Assembly (NCBI GenBank): GCA_963717195.1 | Contig: CAVQVR010000019.1 | Span: 1-64,000 of the forward strand | Direction: 5' to 3' | DNA length: 64,000 nt | Source: JACDAE01 sp963717195 | GTDB taxonomy: Bacteria > Chloroflexota > Ktedonobacteria > Ktedonobacterales > Ktedonobacteraceae | Notes under the pieces: generated by a model | Databases searched by the model: none | What the model saw: only the letters and a program-made list of their open reading frames with translations | What the model was told of the DNA's origin: nothing | Position numbers and translations under genes: made by a program | Part shown: in pieces, positions 17,882-27,176 of the stretch | How positions within the stretch are numbered: the first letter of the stretch is position 1 | Layout of the letters: each line of letters opens with the position of its first letter

Positions 17882-18487
17882 CTACGCAGGTAAGCCAGAG
17901 AGGGCCTGTAAGAACTGGTTCAGGATGCGACCGGTTGCGCCCCAGATACGATACGGACCATAGTCATAGAAATAGACGATACGCGTCCGATGATCGCGTA
18001 TCCACCGTTCTGTATGCAGAATCACAGGATCGTTCAGGGCATGTACGGGAGCAACAATTACTTCCTGGACTTCGCTTGCCTGCAGGTGTAACTCCCCCAG
18101 GCCTTGAGGTAAAAAAGCGACGACTGGAGTAATCAAAAAGTTGCTCACGACGGTAAAGACGGGAGAGAGCACACCAAGAACCTCCACACGAGAAGGAGCA
18201 AGGCCAATCTCTTCTTGAGCCTCACGCAGAGCGGTCATGACCGGAGAAGTATCGGTGGAATCGACACTACCACCAGGGAAAGCAATTTCTCCGCTATGGG
18301 AACGCAGAGTGGTAGCACGGCGAATAAAAGCAAGAGAAACTTCTCCATCCAGTTCAAAAAGAGGCAGAAGCACAGCCGCCTTGCGAGCTTGAGGAATAGA
18401 GCCCTCAATTGCATCCACCTGCGCCCCCGCGTGTTCAGGCGAAAACAAACACTGGCGCAAGATCATAAGCATCTCTTGAGTTTCCAT
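17882..18487 (-). CDS. Nudix hydrolase, CoA-pyrophosphatase type
   Basis: 201 residues from the ATG at 18487. The Nudix box is PGGSVDSTDTSPVMTALREA followed by QEEIGL, and the preceding RATTLRSHSGEIAFPGG matches the UPF0035 signature of CoA diphosphatases (NudL/PCD1-like), which cut CoA to phosphopantetheine and 3',5'-ADP. A longer frame begins at 18535, but a -10 box lies inside that extension exactly six bases before the 18487 ATG, so a leaderless transcript starting at this ATG is likely. Specificity for CoA is inferred from the motif only. Confidence 0.85.
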   Translation of the reverse strand: METQEMLMILRQCLFSPEHAGAQVDAIEGSIPQARKAAVLLPLFELDGEVSLAFIRRATTLRSHSGEIAFPGGSVDSTDTSPVMTALREAQEEIGLAPSRVEVLGVLSPVFTVVSNFLITPVVAFLPQGLGELHLQASEVQEVIVAPVHALNDPVILHTERWIRDHRTRIVYFYDYGPYRIWGATGRILNQFLQALSGLPA

Positions 18488-18493
18488 ATCCGT

Positions 18494-18504
18494 ATTGTAG
18501 CACA
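18494..18504 (-). promoter_or_regulatory. Extended -10 box of the Nudix gene (leaderless geometry)
   Basis: On the minus strand TGTGCTACAAT occupies 18504-18494 and ends six bases before the ATG at 18487, placing the transcription start on or next to the initiation codon. No good -35 is visible, as expected for an extended -10 promoter. The identical 11-mer occurs at 18624 and 42825 on the plus strand. Confidence 0.5.
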
Positions 18505-18685
18505 TCATCGTGATCCACTGACTGTCTGGATCCAATTGGAGCCAGCTCCAGGCAACGAATTCAAATAAATGAGCCTGATACAGAGAAAAATTGCTCGATT
18601 TTGGCTGGTATCCTTTACGCCAATGTGCTACAATGTATTAGATAGAAAATCATCGGAGAGAATTGCGAATGGGCTGTGTATTGTC

Positions 18686-18714
18686 TTGCATTCCTGGGCG
18701 GCTTTTGGTATAAT
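18686..18714 (+). promoter_or_regulatory. Strong sigma-A promoter upstream of the S1-domain gene
   Basis: TTGCAT at 18686-18691 and TATAAT at 18709-18714 with a 17-base spacer. A second -10-like box, TGTGCTACAAT, lies at 18624-18634. The leader before the S1 gene would be about 370 bases and contains the broken small gene at 18821. Confidence 0.65.
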
Positions 18715-18820
18715 AAAAGCATCGAGTGGGGTATGCTTTGTTCAGGCGCTCATCATGTTCGTAATGTATACTATCGGCCTGCGAATATCGCTTCGTATCA
18801 CCGTTCTGTAGAGCAGACAC

Positions 18821-19007
18821 ATGGGTAACAACGAATCTTTTTCTTTCAACACGCAAGAATTACAGAAGGCCGAAACGATTAACGCCTAAGCAGCTCCTCC
18901 GACAAGTCCATGTCCTGTGGAACACTCCCCATGGTTCTAAAAGTGAATTTCTTCTCGCGCTCGATTTGAAACCAGATGGTCATCAAAAGGAAGTCGTAGA
19001 GGAGTAA
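18821..19007 (+). pseudogene. Candidate small gene interrupted by a +1 frameshift
   Basis: An ATG at 18821 opens 22 codons (MGNNESFSFNTQELQKAE...) ending at TAA 18887. In the +1 frame, the sequence continues as a protein-like stretch (RPKRLTPKQLLRQVHVLW, then SKSEFLLALDLKPDGHQKEV) to TAA 19005-19007, but that frame has no start codon of its own. Joining the two frames near 18868 would give about 61 residues. It could be a decayed gene, a sequence error or programmed frameshifting. No family recognised. Confidence 0.35.
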
Positions 19008-19088
19008 CGCACTCATCCCACAAGGATGCAGACCGAAGTAGACGGCAGGACAGGACAAAAACCGTGGATCGAAGGGGGTTTTTTACCC

Positions 19089-20612
19089 ATGCAAGCACAA
19101 CAGCACGGCGACCTTTCGACAATGCCAGCGGAAAATCTTAACAGCGGGCGGGTACAGACGATGATCGAAGGAAATGACCCACAAGGGCAAAACAACACCA
19201 ACCCTGAGGAAATGGAAGACTTCAATCAGAATGAGATGGAAGCGTTGCTGGCTGCATCAACCACTCCCATCAACATTAAGCGCGGCGATGTGGTCGAGGG
19301 CGTGATCGTGCGTATTGACCAGGACGAGATTCTGGTTGATATTGGCCTCAAATCTGAGGGCGTCCTTTCAACCAAAGAATTGCCAGCCAACGGCTATGGC
19401 TCCTTTAGTGAATTACACCTCAACGACAAAGTACTGGTCTATGTGATCCAACCGGAGTCGTCAGAAGGACACGCAATCCTTTCGCTCAAACGGGCGAACA
19501 CTGAACGACAATGGCGCATTGCAGAAGAGCAGTACAAAAACGGCGAGTTGCTCAGAGCCAAAGTCATTGATTACAATAAAGGTGGCTTAATCGTTGACGT
19601 TGCCGGCATTCGCGGCTTCGTGCCCATTTCTCAAATTCTCAATCTCAAACGTGAAGAAGTTGCCTCAGGCGGTGAAAACCAGGAAACGGCAGCCAAGCTG
19701 CAGAGCATGAAAGACAAAGAGCTGCAGCTCAAGATTATTGAGATCAATCGAGCACGCAATCGCTTAATTCTCTCGGAACGCCTGGCGGTTCAAGAATGGC
19801 GTCAGCGCCGCCGTGAGGAACTGCTCGACGAACTCAAACCGGGTGAGGTACGCAAAGGTGTGGTCAGCAACCTGGCCAATTTCGGTGCCTTTGTTGACCT
19901 GGGTGGTGCTGACGGACTGGTGCACATCAGCCAGCTCGCCTGGAGCCGCGTCAATCATCCCAGCGAGGTTCTCCACGTCGGCCAGGAAGTCGAAGTCCAG
20001 GTCTTGAGCGTCGATAAAGAGAAGAAAAAGATCGCGCTCTCGATCAAACGAGCCGAAGTCGATCCCTGGACCACCGTCGAACAACGCTACACACCCGGTC
20101 AGGTGGTAACCGGAGTCGTCACCAAGATTGCCCCATTCGGTGCTTTTGCCCGCATCGAAGACGGCATCGAGGGACTGATTCATCAATCCGAATTAACTCC
20201 GGGAGCGGATCCCAAATCTGTTCTGCATGAAGGTGCCCAGTTACAGTTGCGTATTTTGCGCATCGATGCAGAACGTCGTCGCCTGGGCCTCAGCCTGCGT
20301 CAGGCCGACGAACTGGACCCGCCAAAGGAAACAACAGCGGAAGAACCTGCGAACTCTGAGCCTGAGACAAATGCTACCGCTCACGAACCTTCTACCCCAT
20401 CGCTGGAGGCCATAGCTCCATCGCTTGAGACAACTGCTCAACAACAGGAGCACGCCAGGAGCAATAAACGCGAACGAACTGAACGCGAGCGTGAAAATCC
20501 TCTCCTGGGTGGCCTCTCAGGCGAAGATGAAGGAGAGTTGACCGCCATGGCTGAAGCATTCCGGGCAGCAGCTCGCCAACGCACAAAAGAAGGGTCGGAA
20601 GATTTTGAGTAA
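19089..20612 (+). CDS. rpsA: S1 RNA-binding domain protein (ribosomal protein S1-like)
   Basis: 507 residues from the ATG at 19089, ten bases behind AAGGGGG; an earlier ATG at 19026 is less likely. Four S1 OB-fold repeats are visible: IKRGDVVEGVIVRIDQDEIL, LLRAKVIDYNKGGLIVDVAG, VRKGVVSNLANFGAFVDLGG and VVTGVVTKIAPFGAFARIED, beginning at about residues 66, 150, 238 and 323. The last two are the best conserved. S1 helps ribosomes bind mRNA. The N-terminal 60 and C-terminal 110 residues are low-complexity and charged. The assignment as the true ribosomal S1 rather than a paralogue is likely but not certain. Confidence 0.85.
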   Translation: MQAQQHGDLSTMPAENLNSGRVQTMIEGNDPQGQNNTNPEEMEDFNQNEMEALLAASTTPINIKRGDVVEGVIVRIDQDEILVDIGLKSEGVLSTKELPANGYGSFSELHLNDKVLVYVIQPESSEGHAILSLKRANTERQWRIAEEQYKNGELLRAKVIDYNKGGLIVDVAGIRGFVPISQILNLKREEVASGGENQETAAKLQSMKDKELQLKIIEINRARNRLILSERLAVQEWRQRRREELLDELKPGEVRKGVVSNLANFGAFVDLGGADGLVHISQLAWSRVNHPSEVLHVGQEVEVQVLSVDKEKKKIALSIKRAEVDPWTTVEQRYTPGQVVTGVVTKIAPFGAFARIEDGIEGLIHQSELTPGADPKSVLHEGAQLQLRILRIDAERRRLGLSLRQADELDPPKETTAEEPANSEPETNATAHEPSTPSLEAIAPSLETTAQQQEHARSNKRERTERERENPLLGGLSGEDEGELTAMAEAFRAAARQRTKEGSEDFE

Positions 20613-20634
20613 CAGATAATTCCAAACAAGGGTC

Positions 20635-20681
20635 AAAAAGCCTCCATGCAGTTCAACATAAATACTGCAAGGAGGCTTTTT
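20635..20681 (+). terminator. Rho-independent terminator after the S1-domain gene
   Basis: Stem arms 20635-20651 and 20665-20681 pair at 16 of 17 positions around GCCTCC/GGAGGC, ending in TTTTT. It lies 23 bases after the stop. Confidence 0.9.
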
Positions 20682-21336
20682 GGGCTCTCCGTCCATTGAG
20701 GAGAAAGTAGGGGCATCCCCTTGTGGGTGCCCGCTTCCCGAGCATTTCCACCGGAAGTCGTCGAGTAGGCATTCCTTATATATGCGATCAGATATATGTA
20801 ATTAGAGAGGAATTTTTGCAAACAGAGAAAATACGCCTTGTTTCTCCCAATCTGAAGTGATATACTCTTCTTACAAGCATCTTTTCAGGAGAACCGACCC
20901 TGATAGGGGGGATGTTTTCCCTAAAGAGGCTACAAATCGTCGCTGATCCTATCGAGAGCTACGTTTGCTCTAGTCAGGAATCCAATCCTGCAAAGGAATG
21001 GAGTTAGAAGGTTTTATAAGCATGCGCTCCTGGTCGCCGTCTCTCTATCCTTAGAGCAACGATGACCGATTACTAATAGAGTCTAAGCAATTCGCTTACC
21101 AGATATTGCAGAAGAGAGAAACCTTCTGTTATAAAGAAAGAGGAGAGCCAGAGACTATTTGGAAGCATCTAAAAAATGATGTTCGCCGCCTGCTAAGCAC
21201 ATTGTACCTGAACAGACGATTACGTGGCCTCTACGCTGCCGACACTCTACGTTCGCGCAGTGTTGAGGTCAATTGTTTCTCAGAGAGAAGTAATGAGCGT
21301 ATATTGACAGACAGACGGGAGGCACAGTTGTTATCC
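20682..21336. other. Long gap before clpC without a convincing gene
   Basis: A half-repeat with GTAGGGGC lies at 20707-20732. From about 20870 to 21110 there are several short GC hairpins (for example AGAGC/GCTCT near 20956-20972) that match no RNA family I recognise; no tRNA, tmRNA, SRP or RNase P signature is visible. A 113-codon open frame from 21106 overlaps the clpC start and its promoter and is judged non-coding. Confidence 0.5.
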
Positions 21337-21365
21337 TTGACGCTGTATGAAGAGTGTTGTATGAT
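21337..21365 (+). promoter_or_regulatory. clpC promoter
   Basis: TTGACG at 21337-21342 and TATGAT at 21360-21365, with a 17-base spacer. The predicted leader is about 65 bases and includes the ribosome site AAAGGGGGG (21422-21430). No CIRCE element or CtsR-type heptad repeat was found. Confidence 0.7.
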
Positions 21366-21436
21366 GAATTCCATAGTTTACCTGAGCGATACAGAGGGCT
21401 CGGTTCCATCCTCTGCCAATGAAAGGGGGGTGACAG

Positions 21437-23968
21437 GTGAACGATAGAGATAGGTTTGATAAGTTCACAGAGCGAGCCAGGAAAGTCTTGAGCCTCGCCC
21501 AGGAAGAAGCACAACGCTTCCAACACAATTATATTGGGACGGAACACCTCCTCCTCGGACTTGTTCGCGAAGGCGAAGGTGTAGCCGCAAAAGTATTAGC
21601 GAATCTCGGCGTTGAACTCAATAAAGTTCGTAGCGCCGTCGAATTTATCATTGGTCGTGGAGATCGTATCGTCCTTGGCGAGATCGGTCTGACACCACGT
21701 GCCAAAAAGGTGATCGAGCTAGCAGTTGATGAAGCTCGCCGCCTAAATCATCACTACATCGGGACAGAACATCTCTTGTTAGGACTGGTACGCGAGGGTG
21801 AAGGCATCGCGGCTGGTGTCCTGGAAAGCCTGGGCGTTAACCTCGAAAAGGTACGCACTCAGACGATTCAGGTGCTCAGTCAATCAGGGTCTACACACGA
21901 ACGTGACGCCAAGCACTCAAAAACTCCCACCATTGACCAGATGGGCATCGACCTGACCGCCGCTGCTCGCGCAGGAACTCTTGATCCCGTCATCGGTCGA
22001 CACCAGGAGATTGAGCGCGTTATCCAGATTCTTTCCCGCCGTAACAAGAATAACCCGGCCCTGATCGGCGAACCAGGTGTTGGTAAAACAGCTATCGTGG
22101 AAGGTCTGGCACAACGCCTGATTTCAGGCGAAGTACCAGAAACACTGGCAAACAAGCGCCTCCTGACCCTTGATGTCGGTTCCCTGGTAGCAGGTACCAA
22201 ATACCGTGGTGAGTTTGAAGAGCGCCTGAAGAAGATCATCGAGGAGATCCGCAATAGCCGCGACTGCATCATCTTCATCGACGAGGTCCATACGCTCGTT
22301 GGTGCCGGTGCGGCAGAGGGTGCGGTCGATGCCGCGAATATCCTGAAGCCCGCCCTCGCTCGTGGCGAACTGCAGTGCATCGGCGCCACCACGCTTGATG
22401 AGTACCGCAAGTACATCGAACGTGACGCCGCTCTTCAGCGCCGCTTCCAGGAAGTAATTGTACGCGAACCAACGGTTGAGGAGACCATTGAGATTCTCAA
22501 AGGTATCCGCGAGCGCTACGAACAGCATCATCGCCTGATTATCACCGATGAAGCCCTCAAGGCCGCAACCGATATGGCTAGCCGCTATATTACCGACCGC
22601 TTCATGCCCGACAAAGCAATCGACTTGATCGACGAAGCAGCCAGCCGTGTACGTATGCAGAACTCGCTGGCTCCTCTGAACCTCAAAGAGGCTATGAAGG
22701 GACTAGAAGCAGTATTACACGAGAAAGAAGCGGCCATCCAGCAACAGGAGTATGAACTGGCTGCGGAGCTACGAGATCGCGAGGTTAAGTTGCGTGACCG
22801 CATCTCCAAGCTAGAGTCCGGCTGGCACCGCGAACGTGGTACCGACAAACCCACCGTTGGAGAAGAAGAGATTGCTCAGATCGTCTCCATGTGGACAGGT
22901 ATCCCCGTTATGCGTATCGCCCAGGAGGAGTCACAGCGCTTACTCCAGATGGAAGGAGCACTCCATTCACGGGTCATCGGACAGAACGAAGCGATTGAGA
23001 AGATCGCACGCGCCGTCCGTCGTGCACGCGCGGGCTTGAAAGATCCCAAGCGTCCAATTGGCTCCTTCATTTTCATGGGCCCTACGGGCGTTGGTAAGAC
23101 AGAACTTGCCAAAACCCTGGCCGAGTTTATGTTCGGTAGCGAAGAAGCCCTCATCAAAATCGACATGTCAGAGTTTATGGAGCGACACGCAGCAGCTCGC
23201 CTGGTTGGTGCTCCTCCTGGATATGTCGGCTATGAGGAAGGTGGTCAGTTGACTGAAGCGGTACGCCGCAAGTCCTACAGCGTGATCCTGCTCGACGAAA
23301 TCGAGAAGGCTCACCCGGATGTCTTCAACATGCTGCTTCAGATTCTTGAGGACGGTAAGTTGACCGACGCCAAGGGACGCACCGTGGACTTCCGCAACAC
23401 TGTTGTCATCATGACATCAAACGTCGGTGCCTCACTCCTTAATAAGGAAGCAATGATTGGCTTTAAACAGTCAAAAGACAAGGTCAAGGCCAATCAGACC
23501 GAATATGATAACATGAAAGGCAAAGTGCTCGGCGAACTGAAAAATACCTTTAAGCCTGAGTTCTTGAACCGTATCGACGAGGTTATTGTCTTCCATTCAC
23601 TGCGCATGGAAGAGATGTACTCCATCGTCGATCTGCTCCTCAACCGTGTACGCACACAATTGACCGAGCAGCAGATAGAACTGGTCGTCCCACAGGCATC
23701 CAAGGACTTCTTGATTGAGAAGGGCTTTGATCCGCAGTATGGTGCGCGTCCTTTGCGCCGCACTATTCAGCGCATGGTTGAAGATCCACTGGCCGAGGGC
23801 TTGCTGCAAGGCAAGTTCCATCCAGATGATCTGATCGAAGCTGTGGTGATCGATGACGACCTCATCTTACAGGTTCGTAATCGTATAGAGCAATTGCCCC
23901 CTCCCGCAACACCAGAAGCGGCCTTATCAGCCGGTGGTGACAGCGGCCCCGGAGGCAACGAAGTATAA
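21437..23968 (+). CDS. clpC: ATP-dependent Clp protease ATP-binding subunit ClpC
   Basis: 843 residues from a GTG six bases behind AAAGGGGGG. It is a Hsp100 unfoldase that feeds proteins to ClpP. Domains in order: two N-terminal Clp repeats (FTERARKVLSLAQEEAQRF and a second starting VIELAVDEARRLNHHYIG), first AAA+ module with GEPGVGKTA near 214, a linker containing a UVR-like motif (KEAAIQQQEYELAAELRDRE), second AAA+ module with GPTGVGKTE near 546, and the C-terminal small domain. Full length for ClpC. No ctsR, mcsA or mcsB precedes it, unlike in Firmicutes. Confidence 0.96.
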   Translation: MNDRDRFDKFTERARKVLSLAQEEAQRFQHNYIGTEHLLLGLVREGEGVAAKVLANLGVELNKVRSAVEFIIGRGDRIVLGEIGLTPRAKKVIELAVDEARRLNHHYIGTEHLLLGLVREGEGIAAGVLESLGVNLEKVRTQTIQVLSQSGSTHERDAKHSKTPTIDQMGIDLTAAARAGTLDPVIGRHQEIERVIQILSRRNKNNPALIGEPGVGKTAIVEGLAQRLISGEVPETLANKRLLTLDVGSLVAGTKYRGEFEERLKKIIEEIRNSRDCIIFIDEVHTLVGAGAAEGAVDAANILKPALARGELQCIGATTLDEYRKYIERDAALQRRFQEVIVREPTVEETIEILKGIRERYEQHHRLIITDEALKAATDMASRYITDRFMPDKAIDLIDEAASRVRMQNSLAPLNLKEAMKGLEAVLHEKEAAIQQQEYELAAELRDREVKLRDRISKLESGWHRERGTDKPTVGEEEIAQIVSMWTGIPVMRIAQEESQRLLQMEGALHSRVIGQNEAIEKIARAVRRARAGLKDPKRPIGSFIFMGPTGVGKTELAKTLAEFMFGSEEALIKIDMSEFMERHAAARLVGAPPGYVGYEEGGQLTEAVRRKSYSVILLDEIEKAHPDVFNMLLQILEDGKLTDAKGRTVDFRNTVVIMTSNVGASLLNKEAMIGFKQSKDKVKANQTEYDNMKGKVLGELKNTFKPEFLNRIDEVIVFHSLRMEEMYSIVDLLLNRVRTQLTEQQIELVVPQASKDFLIEKGFDPQYGARPLRRTIQRMVEDPLAEGLLQGKFHPDDLIEAVVIDDDLILQVRNRIEQLPPPATPEAALSAGGDSGPGGNEV

Positions 23969-23974
23969 TACCAG

Positions 23975-24011
23975 AAGGGGGCGTGAACATTCACGCCCCC
24001 TTTGGTTTTTT
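23975..24011 (+). terminator. Rho-independent terminator after clpC
   Basis: A perfect 12-bp stem (AAGGGGGCGTGA at 23975-23986 against 23991-24002) with a four-base loop is followed by a T-rich stretch. It begins seven bases after the clpC stop. Confidence 0.9.
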
Positions 24012-24029
24012 CTATTCTGTATACTTAAC

Positions 24030-24109
24030 GTAGGGCGTCACCTTGCGTGCGCCCGGTTTGTGGCCACGTGATTAGTGTGGCATGGGCGCACGCAAGGTGA
24101 CGCCCCTAC
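24030..24109. repeat. GTAGGGGC-family hairpin between clpC and radA
   Basis: Arms 24030-24054 and 24084-24109 pair over 25 bases with a single bulge, with GTAGGG at the outer edges and GCGCCC inside. The sequence AGGTGACGCCCCTAC at 24095-24109 recurs exactly at 27105-27119. Confidence 0.88.
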
Positions 24110-24174
24110 GCATTTTCCCAATGGTTCCATCGGAAGATGGAGAATCGTAAAATAGAGACACTCAGATTTGAATA

Positions 24175-25587
24175 ATGGCAAAAGTACGCACAAAATACAT
24201 CTGCCAGCAATGTGGTGGAGAGCAGAATAAGTGGATGGGGAAATGTCCCGACTGTGGTACCTGGAATACGCTTGAAGAAGTGGTTGATGTTCCACAAAGC
24301 CCCGCTCAGCAACGTCGTCAAACCCTTACCAGCAACGGCGCTCTTGCTCAGGGCACTCAAGTACCAGTCGTTTTACCACAGATCAAACCACTGGCACAAC
24401 CGCGCATCTCCGTGGGCTATCCAGAGATGGATCGTGTCCTTGGTGGTGGGCTGGTTGCCGGTTCATTGATCCTCGTTGGGGGCGAACCTGGTATCGGAAA
24501 ATCAACTCTGCTGCTACAAGTCTCCGGGGCTATCGCACAAAATATTGGCCCCGTTCTTTACGTATCCGGTGAAGAATCAATTGAACAGGTCAAGATGCGC
24601 GCCGAGCGCCTGGAGATCAGTGGCGAACAACTCTACCTGCTAGCTGCCATTGAGCTCGATATCATTAGCGAAGCTGTTCATCGCCTCAAACCTTCACTGG
24701 TGATCGTTGATTCAATTCAGACCGTCCTTGCCAGCCATCTTACAGCGGCACCTGGAAGTATCAGCCAGGTACGTGAATGTACGCTTCAATTAATGCAACT
24801 CGCCAAAAGCACACATATTCCTATCTTTATCATTGGACATGTTACGAAAGAAGGGACCGTAGCTGGTCCAAAAGCATTGGAGCATATCGCGGACGCAGTA
24901 CTCTATCTGGAAGGCGAACGCTATCACTCCTACCGTCTGCTACGTGGAGTGAAAAATCGCTTTGGTGCCACACACGAAATCGGAGTATTCGAGATGCACG
25001 GCGAGGGCCTGCTGGAGGTTCCCAATCCCTCAGCAGTCTTCCTGGCCGATCGTGCAGCAGGTGCTACCGGCTCGGCAGTCGTCGTCAGTATGGAGGGAAC
25101 ACGCCCCCTACTTGTAGAAGTGCAGGCTCTGGTCACACCAAGCAACTTTGGAAACGCACGCTGCACTACCAATGGCATCGAACACAACCGCCTCCTGATG
25201 CTCCTGGCGGTGTTGACCAAGCGCGTCGGCCTGGCAGTAAGCAGCCACGATGTCTACGCAAATGTGATAGGAGGCTTCACCTTAGAGGAACCAGCTATCG
25301 ATCTCGGCGTGGCAGCCGCTATTGCATCCAGTTACCGCGAGAAAATTATTCCGTCTGATATGGTCTTGATCGGCGAAGTCGGACTCTCCGGCGAACTGCG
25401 TGCTGTCAGCCGCCTCTCCCTACGTGTGCGCGAAGCGGCCAAACTTGGTTTTAAACGTTGTATCATTCCAAGTGCAGGTCGTGGCGCAAAAGTACATGCG
25501 GAATTGACGGATATAGGACTTCCTGCGGATTTTAAAGTACTTACAGCCAGTTCTCTTGCAGTTGCCCTGGAAATTGCCTTACACTAA
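24175..25587 (+). CDS. radA: DNA repair protein RadA (Sms)
   Basis: 470 residues, full length. RadA is a RecA-like helicase that extends recombination D-loops. An N-terminal zinc finger (CQQCG then CPDCG) is followed by Walker A GGEPGIGKST near residue 102, the RadA-specific KNRFGAT near 260 and a Lon-protease-like C-terminal domain (PAIDLGVAAAIASS). No clear ribosome site precedes the ATG at 24175, so a short or absent leader is possible. It is the first gene after the clpC terminator. Confidence 0.95.
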   Translation: MAKVRTKYICQQCGGEQNKWMGKCPDCGTWNTLEEVVDVPQSPAQQRRQTLTSNGALAQGTQVPVVLPQIKPLAQPRISVGYPEMDRVLGGGLVAGSLILVGGEPGIGKSTLLLQVSGAIAQNIGPVLYVSGEESIEQVKMRAERLEISGEQLYLLAAIELDIISEAVHRLKPSLVIVDSIQTVLASHLTAAPGSISQVRECTLQLMQLAKSTHIPIFIIGHVTKEGTVAGPKALEHIADAVLYLEGERYHSYRLLRGVKNRFGATHEIGVFEMHGEGLLEVPNPSAVFLADRAAGATGSAVVVSMEGTRPLLVEVQALVTPSNFGNARCTTNGIEHNRLLMLLAVLTKRVGLAVSSHDVYANVIGGFTLEEPAIDLGVAAAIASSYREKIIPSDMVLIGEVGLSGELRAVSRLSLRVREAAKLGFKRCIIPSAGRGAKVHAELTDIGLPADFKVLTASSLAVALEIALH

Positions 25588-25903
25588 GAGCGAGAACAGG
25601 CACACACCCTTTTTATAGAGCAACATTTACAAGCACTCTCTCGTAAAGAAAGTTGAAAGGAGGAGAGCAAAGAAGAAGAAATAGCAGGGCTCTTGATTCC
25701 TGAAGCGGAAAGAGGTATACTGCATAATTGAAATGCTGTTTTTGCGGCTCAACGGGTACGTTTTGAACGTTTAGCAGGTCAGGCGACATAACACAGGACT
25801 TATCATTTTGTATCATCACTGCTCTCACCTGCAGACTGCGCCCCTCGTCGTCCTACTGAGCCTATTAGGCACTCTTATGTGCACTGCGTTGGAGGATGCA
25901 GGG
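25588..25903. other. Gap between radA and the PIN/TRAM gene
   Basis: 316 bases with no convincing gene. A TTGAAC near 25767 followed after 17 bases by ACATAA is only a weak promoter candidate. A reading frame from 25808 merges into the downstream gene but is an unlikely extension because GGAGG lies next to the internal ATG at 25904. Confidence 0.4.
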
Positions 25904-27073
25904 ATGTCAATTAATACGATTTCCCGTATCGTTGGAAGTGTGATTGCCATAGGTACGGTTGTAGGCATTCTATTGTTCGACCGCACTATTCTTGATGAGC
26001 GCAAAATTTCGCTCGAATGGGGTATTGCTATCGGCGTGGCCTTCGTTATTGTGGCTTTTATTATCACTCCCTATATCTCAGTTATTCCCTACCGCTGGAT
26101 GCGCGAAAAGATCAGTAGAGCAGCCGCCAGTGATCTTGTTGCTGCTGCGATAGGCCTCACCATCGGACTTATCATTTCTGCGTTGCTTGCTATTCCATTG
26201 GCGAATCTGCCTGCAACCTGGGGCCACCTGTTGCCATTCGTTGGCGCGGTCCTCTTTGGCTATCTGGGCGTAACCATCGCCGTCATACGCAAAAACGACA
26301 TCGCCCATCTCTTTCAGGGCGCGATGCAACGGCGCACGCGTGACCGCGATGAAGAACGTGAGCGAGGAAAAGCCCGCGACCGCGACCATGAGCACGAAAA
26401 CGAAGATGGCACAGCAACACCCGGCGCTTCCACACAGATACTGCTCGATACGAGCACGATTATTGATGGTCGCATCGCAGACATCAGCCTGACAGGCTTC
26501 ATCTTCGGCACGTTAGTTGTACCCCGCTTCGTCTTAAACGAGCTGCAACGCATTGCTGACTCCGCCGATACCATGCGTCGCAACCGTGGACGGCGTGGAC
26601 TGGAAATTCTCAACCGCTTGCAAAAGGACGCCACCGTTCCCATCGAGATTATCGACACCGATATCGAAGGCATCGCCGATGTTGATGGCAAACTCGTCAA
26701 AATGGCAAGAAATTTCCATTGCGCGATCATCACCAATGACTTTAATCTCAACCGAGTCGCCGAGTTGCAGGGAGTCAAAGTCCTCAATATCAATGAGCTC
26801 GCAAACGCGATTAAACCAGTCCTCTTACCAGGTGAGGATATCCACATCAAGGTCATGCAAGATGGCAAAGAACTCGGACAGGGGGTAGGCTACCTGGATG
26901 ATGGTACCATGATCGTCGTAGAGAACGGACGCCAATATATGAATACGATGATAGAGGTAACCGTCACACGCGTGCTGCAAACGGTCGCAGGTCGTATGAT
27001 ATTCGCTCATCCCAAACAAAATGGGAGTATCATGTCACCTTCACAATCACCCGCCAAACAGCGCCAGTTGTAA
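25904..27073 (+). CDS. Membrane PIN/TRAM-domain protein (YacL-like)
   Basis: 389 residues from the ATG at 25904 behind GGAGG. Four membrane helices fill residues 1-145. A highly charged linker of alternating Arg/Asp/Glu (about 150-180) follows, then a PIN domain (ILLDTSTIIDGRI, DVDGKLVKMAR, AIITNDFNL: the acidic residues typical of metal-dependent RNases) and a C-terminal TRAM domain (GEDIHIKVMQDGKELGQGVG). This is the YacL architecture of Gram-positive bacteria, often linked to ispD as here. The RNase activity and target are inferred from the fold. Confidence 0.9.
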   Translation: MSINTISRIVGSVIAIGTVVGILLFDRTILDERKISLEWGIAIGVAFVIVAFIITPYISVIPYRWMREKISRAAASDLVAAAIGLTIGLIISALLAIPLANLPATWGHLLPFVGAVLFGYLGVTIAVIRKNDIAHLFQGAMQRRTRDRDEERERGKARDRDHEHENEDGTATPGASTQILLDTSTIIDGRIADISLTGFIFGTLVVPRFVLNELQRIADSADTMRRNRGRRGLEILNRLQKDATVPIEIIDTDIEGIADVDGKLVKMARNFHCAIITNDFNLNRVAELQGVKVLNINELANAIKPVLLPGEDIHIKVMQDGKELGQGVGYLDDGTMIVVENGRQYMNTMIEVTVTRVLQTVAGRMIFAHPKQNGSIMSPSQSPAKQRQL

Positions 27074-27104
27074 AACTTATGATACTCCGTCCATGCAGGA
27101 GAAC

Positions 27105-27119
27105 AGGTGACGCCCCTAC
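27105..27119. repeat. Solo half of a GTAGGGGC-family repeat
   Basis: AGGTGACGCCCCTAC is identical to the right arm of the 24030-24109 hairpin, but no opposite arm lies nearby. It sits 32 bases after the PIN/TRAM stop. Confidence 0.7.
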
Positions 27120-27176
27120 CCTTGTTCCTAGCGTTTTTCCTGCAAAGATGGAGAACCAAACCATGTAGGGACACCT

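Noticed and set aside
18569..18811. 80-codon hydrophobic plus-strand frame
   Set aside because: It spans two promoter boxes (18624 and 18686-18714) upstream of the S1 gene and has no ribosome site.
21200..21437. CIRCE or CtsR operator before clpC
   Set aside because: Neither TTAGCACTC-N9-GAGTGCTAA nor a tandem heptad repeat is present.
21106..21447. 113-codon frame overlapping the clpC start
   Set aside because: It contains the consensus clpC promoter and reads as random sequence.
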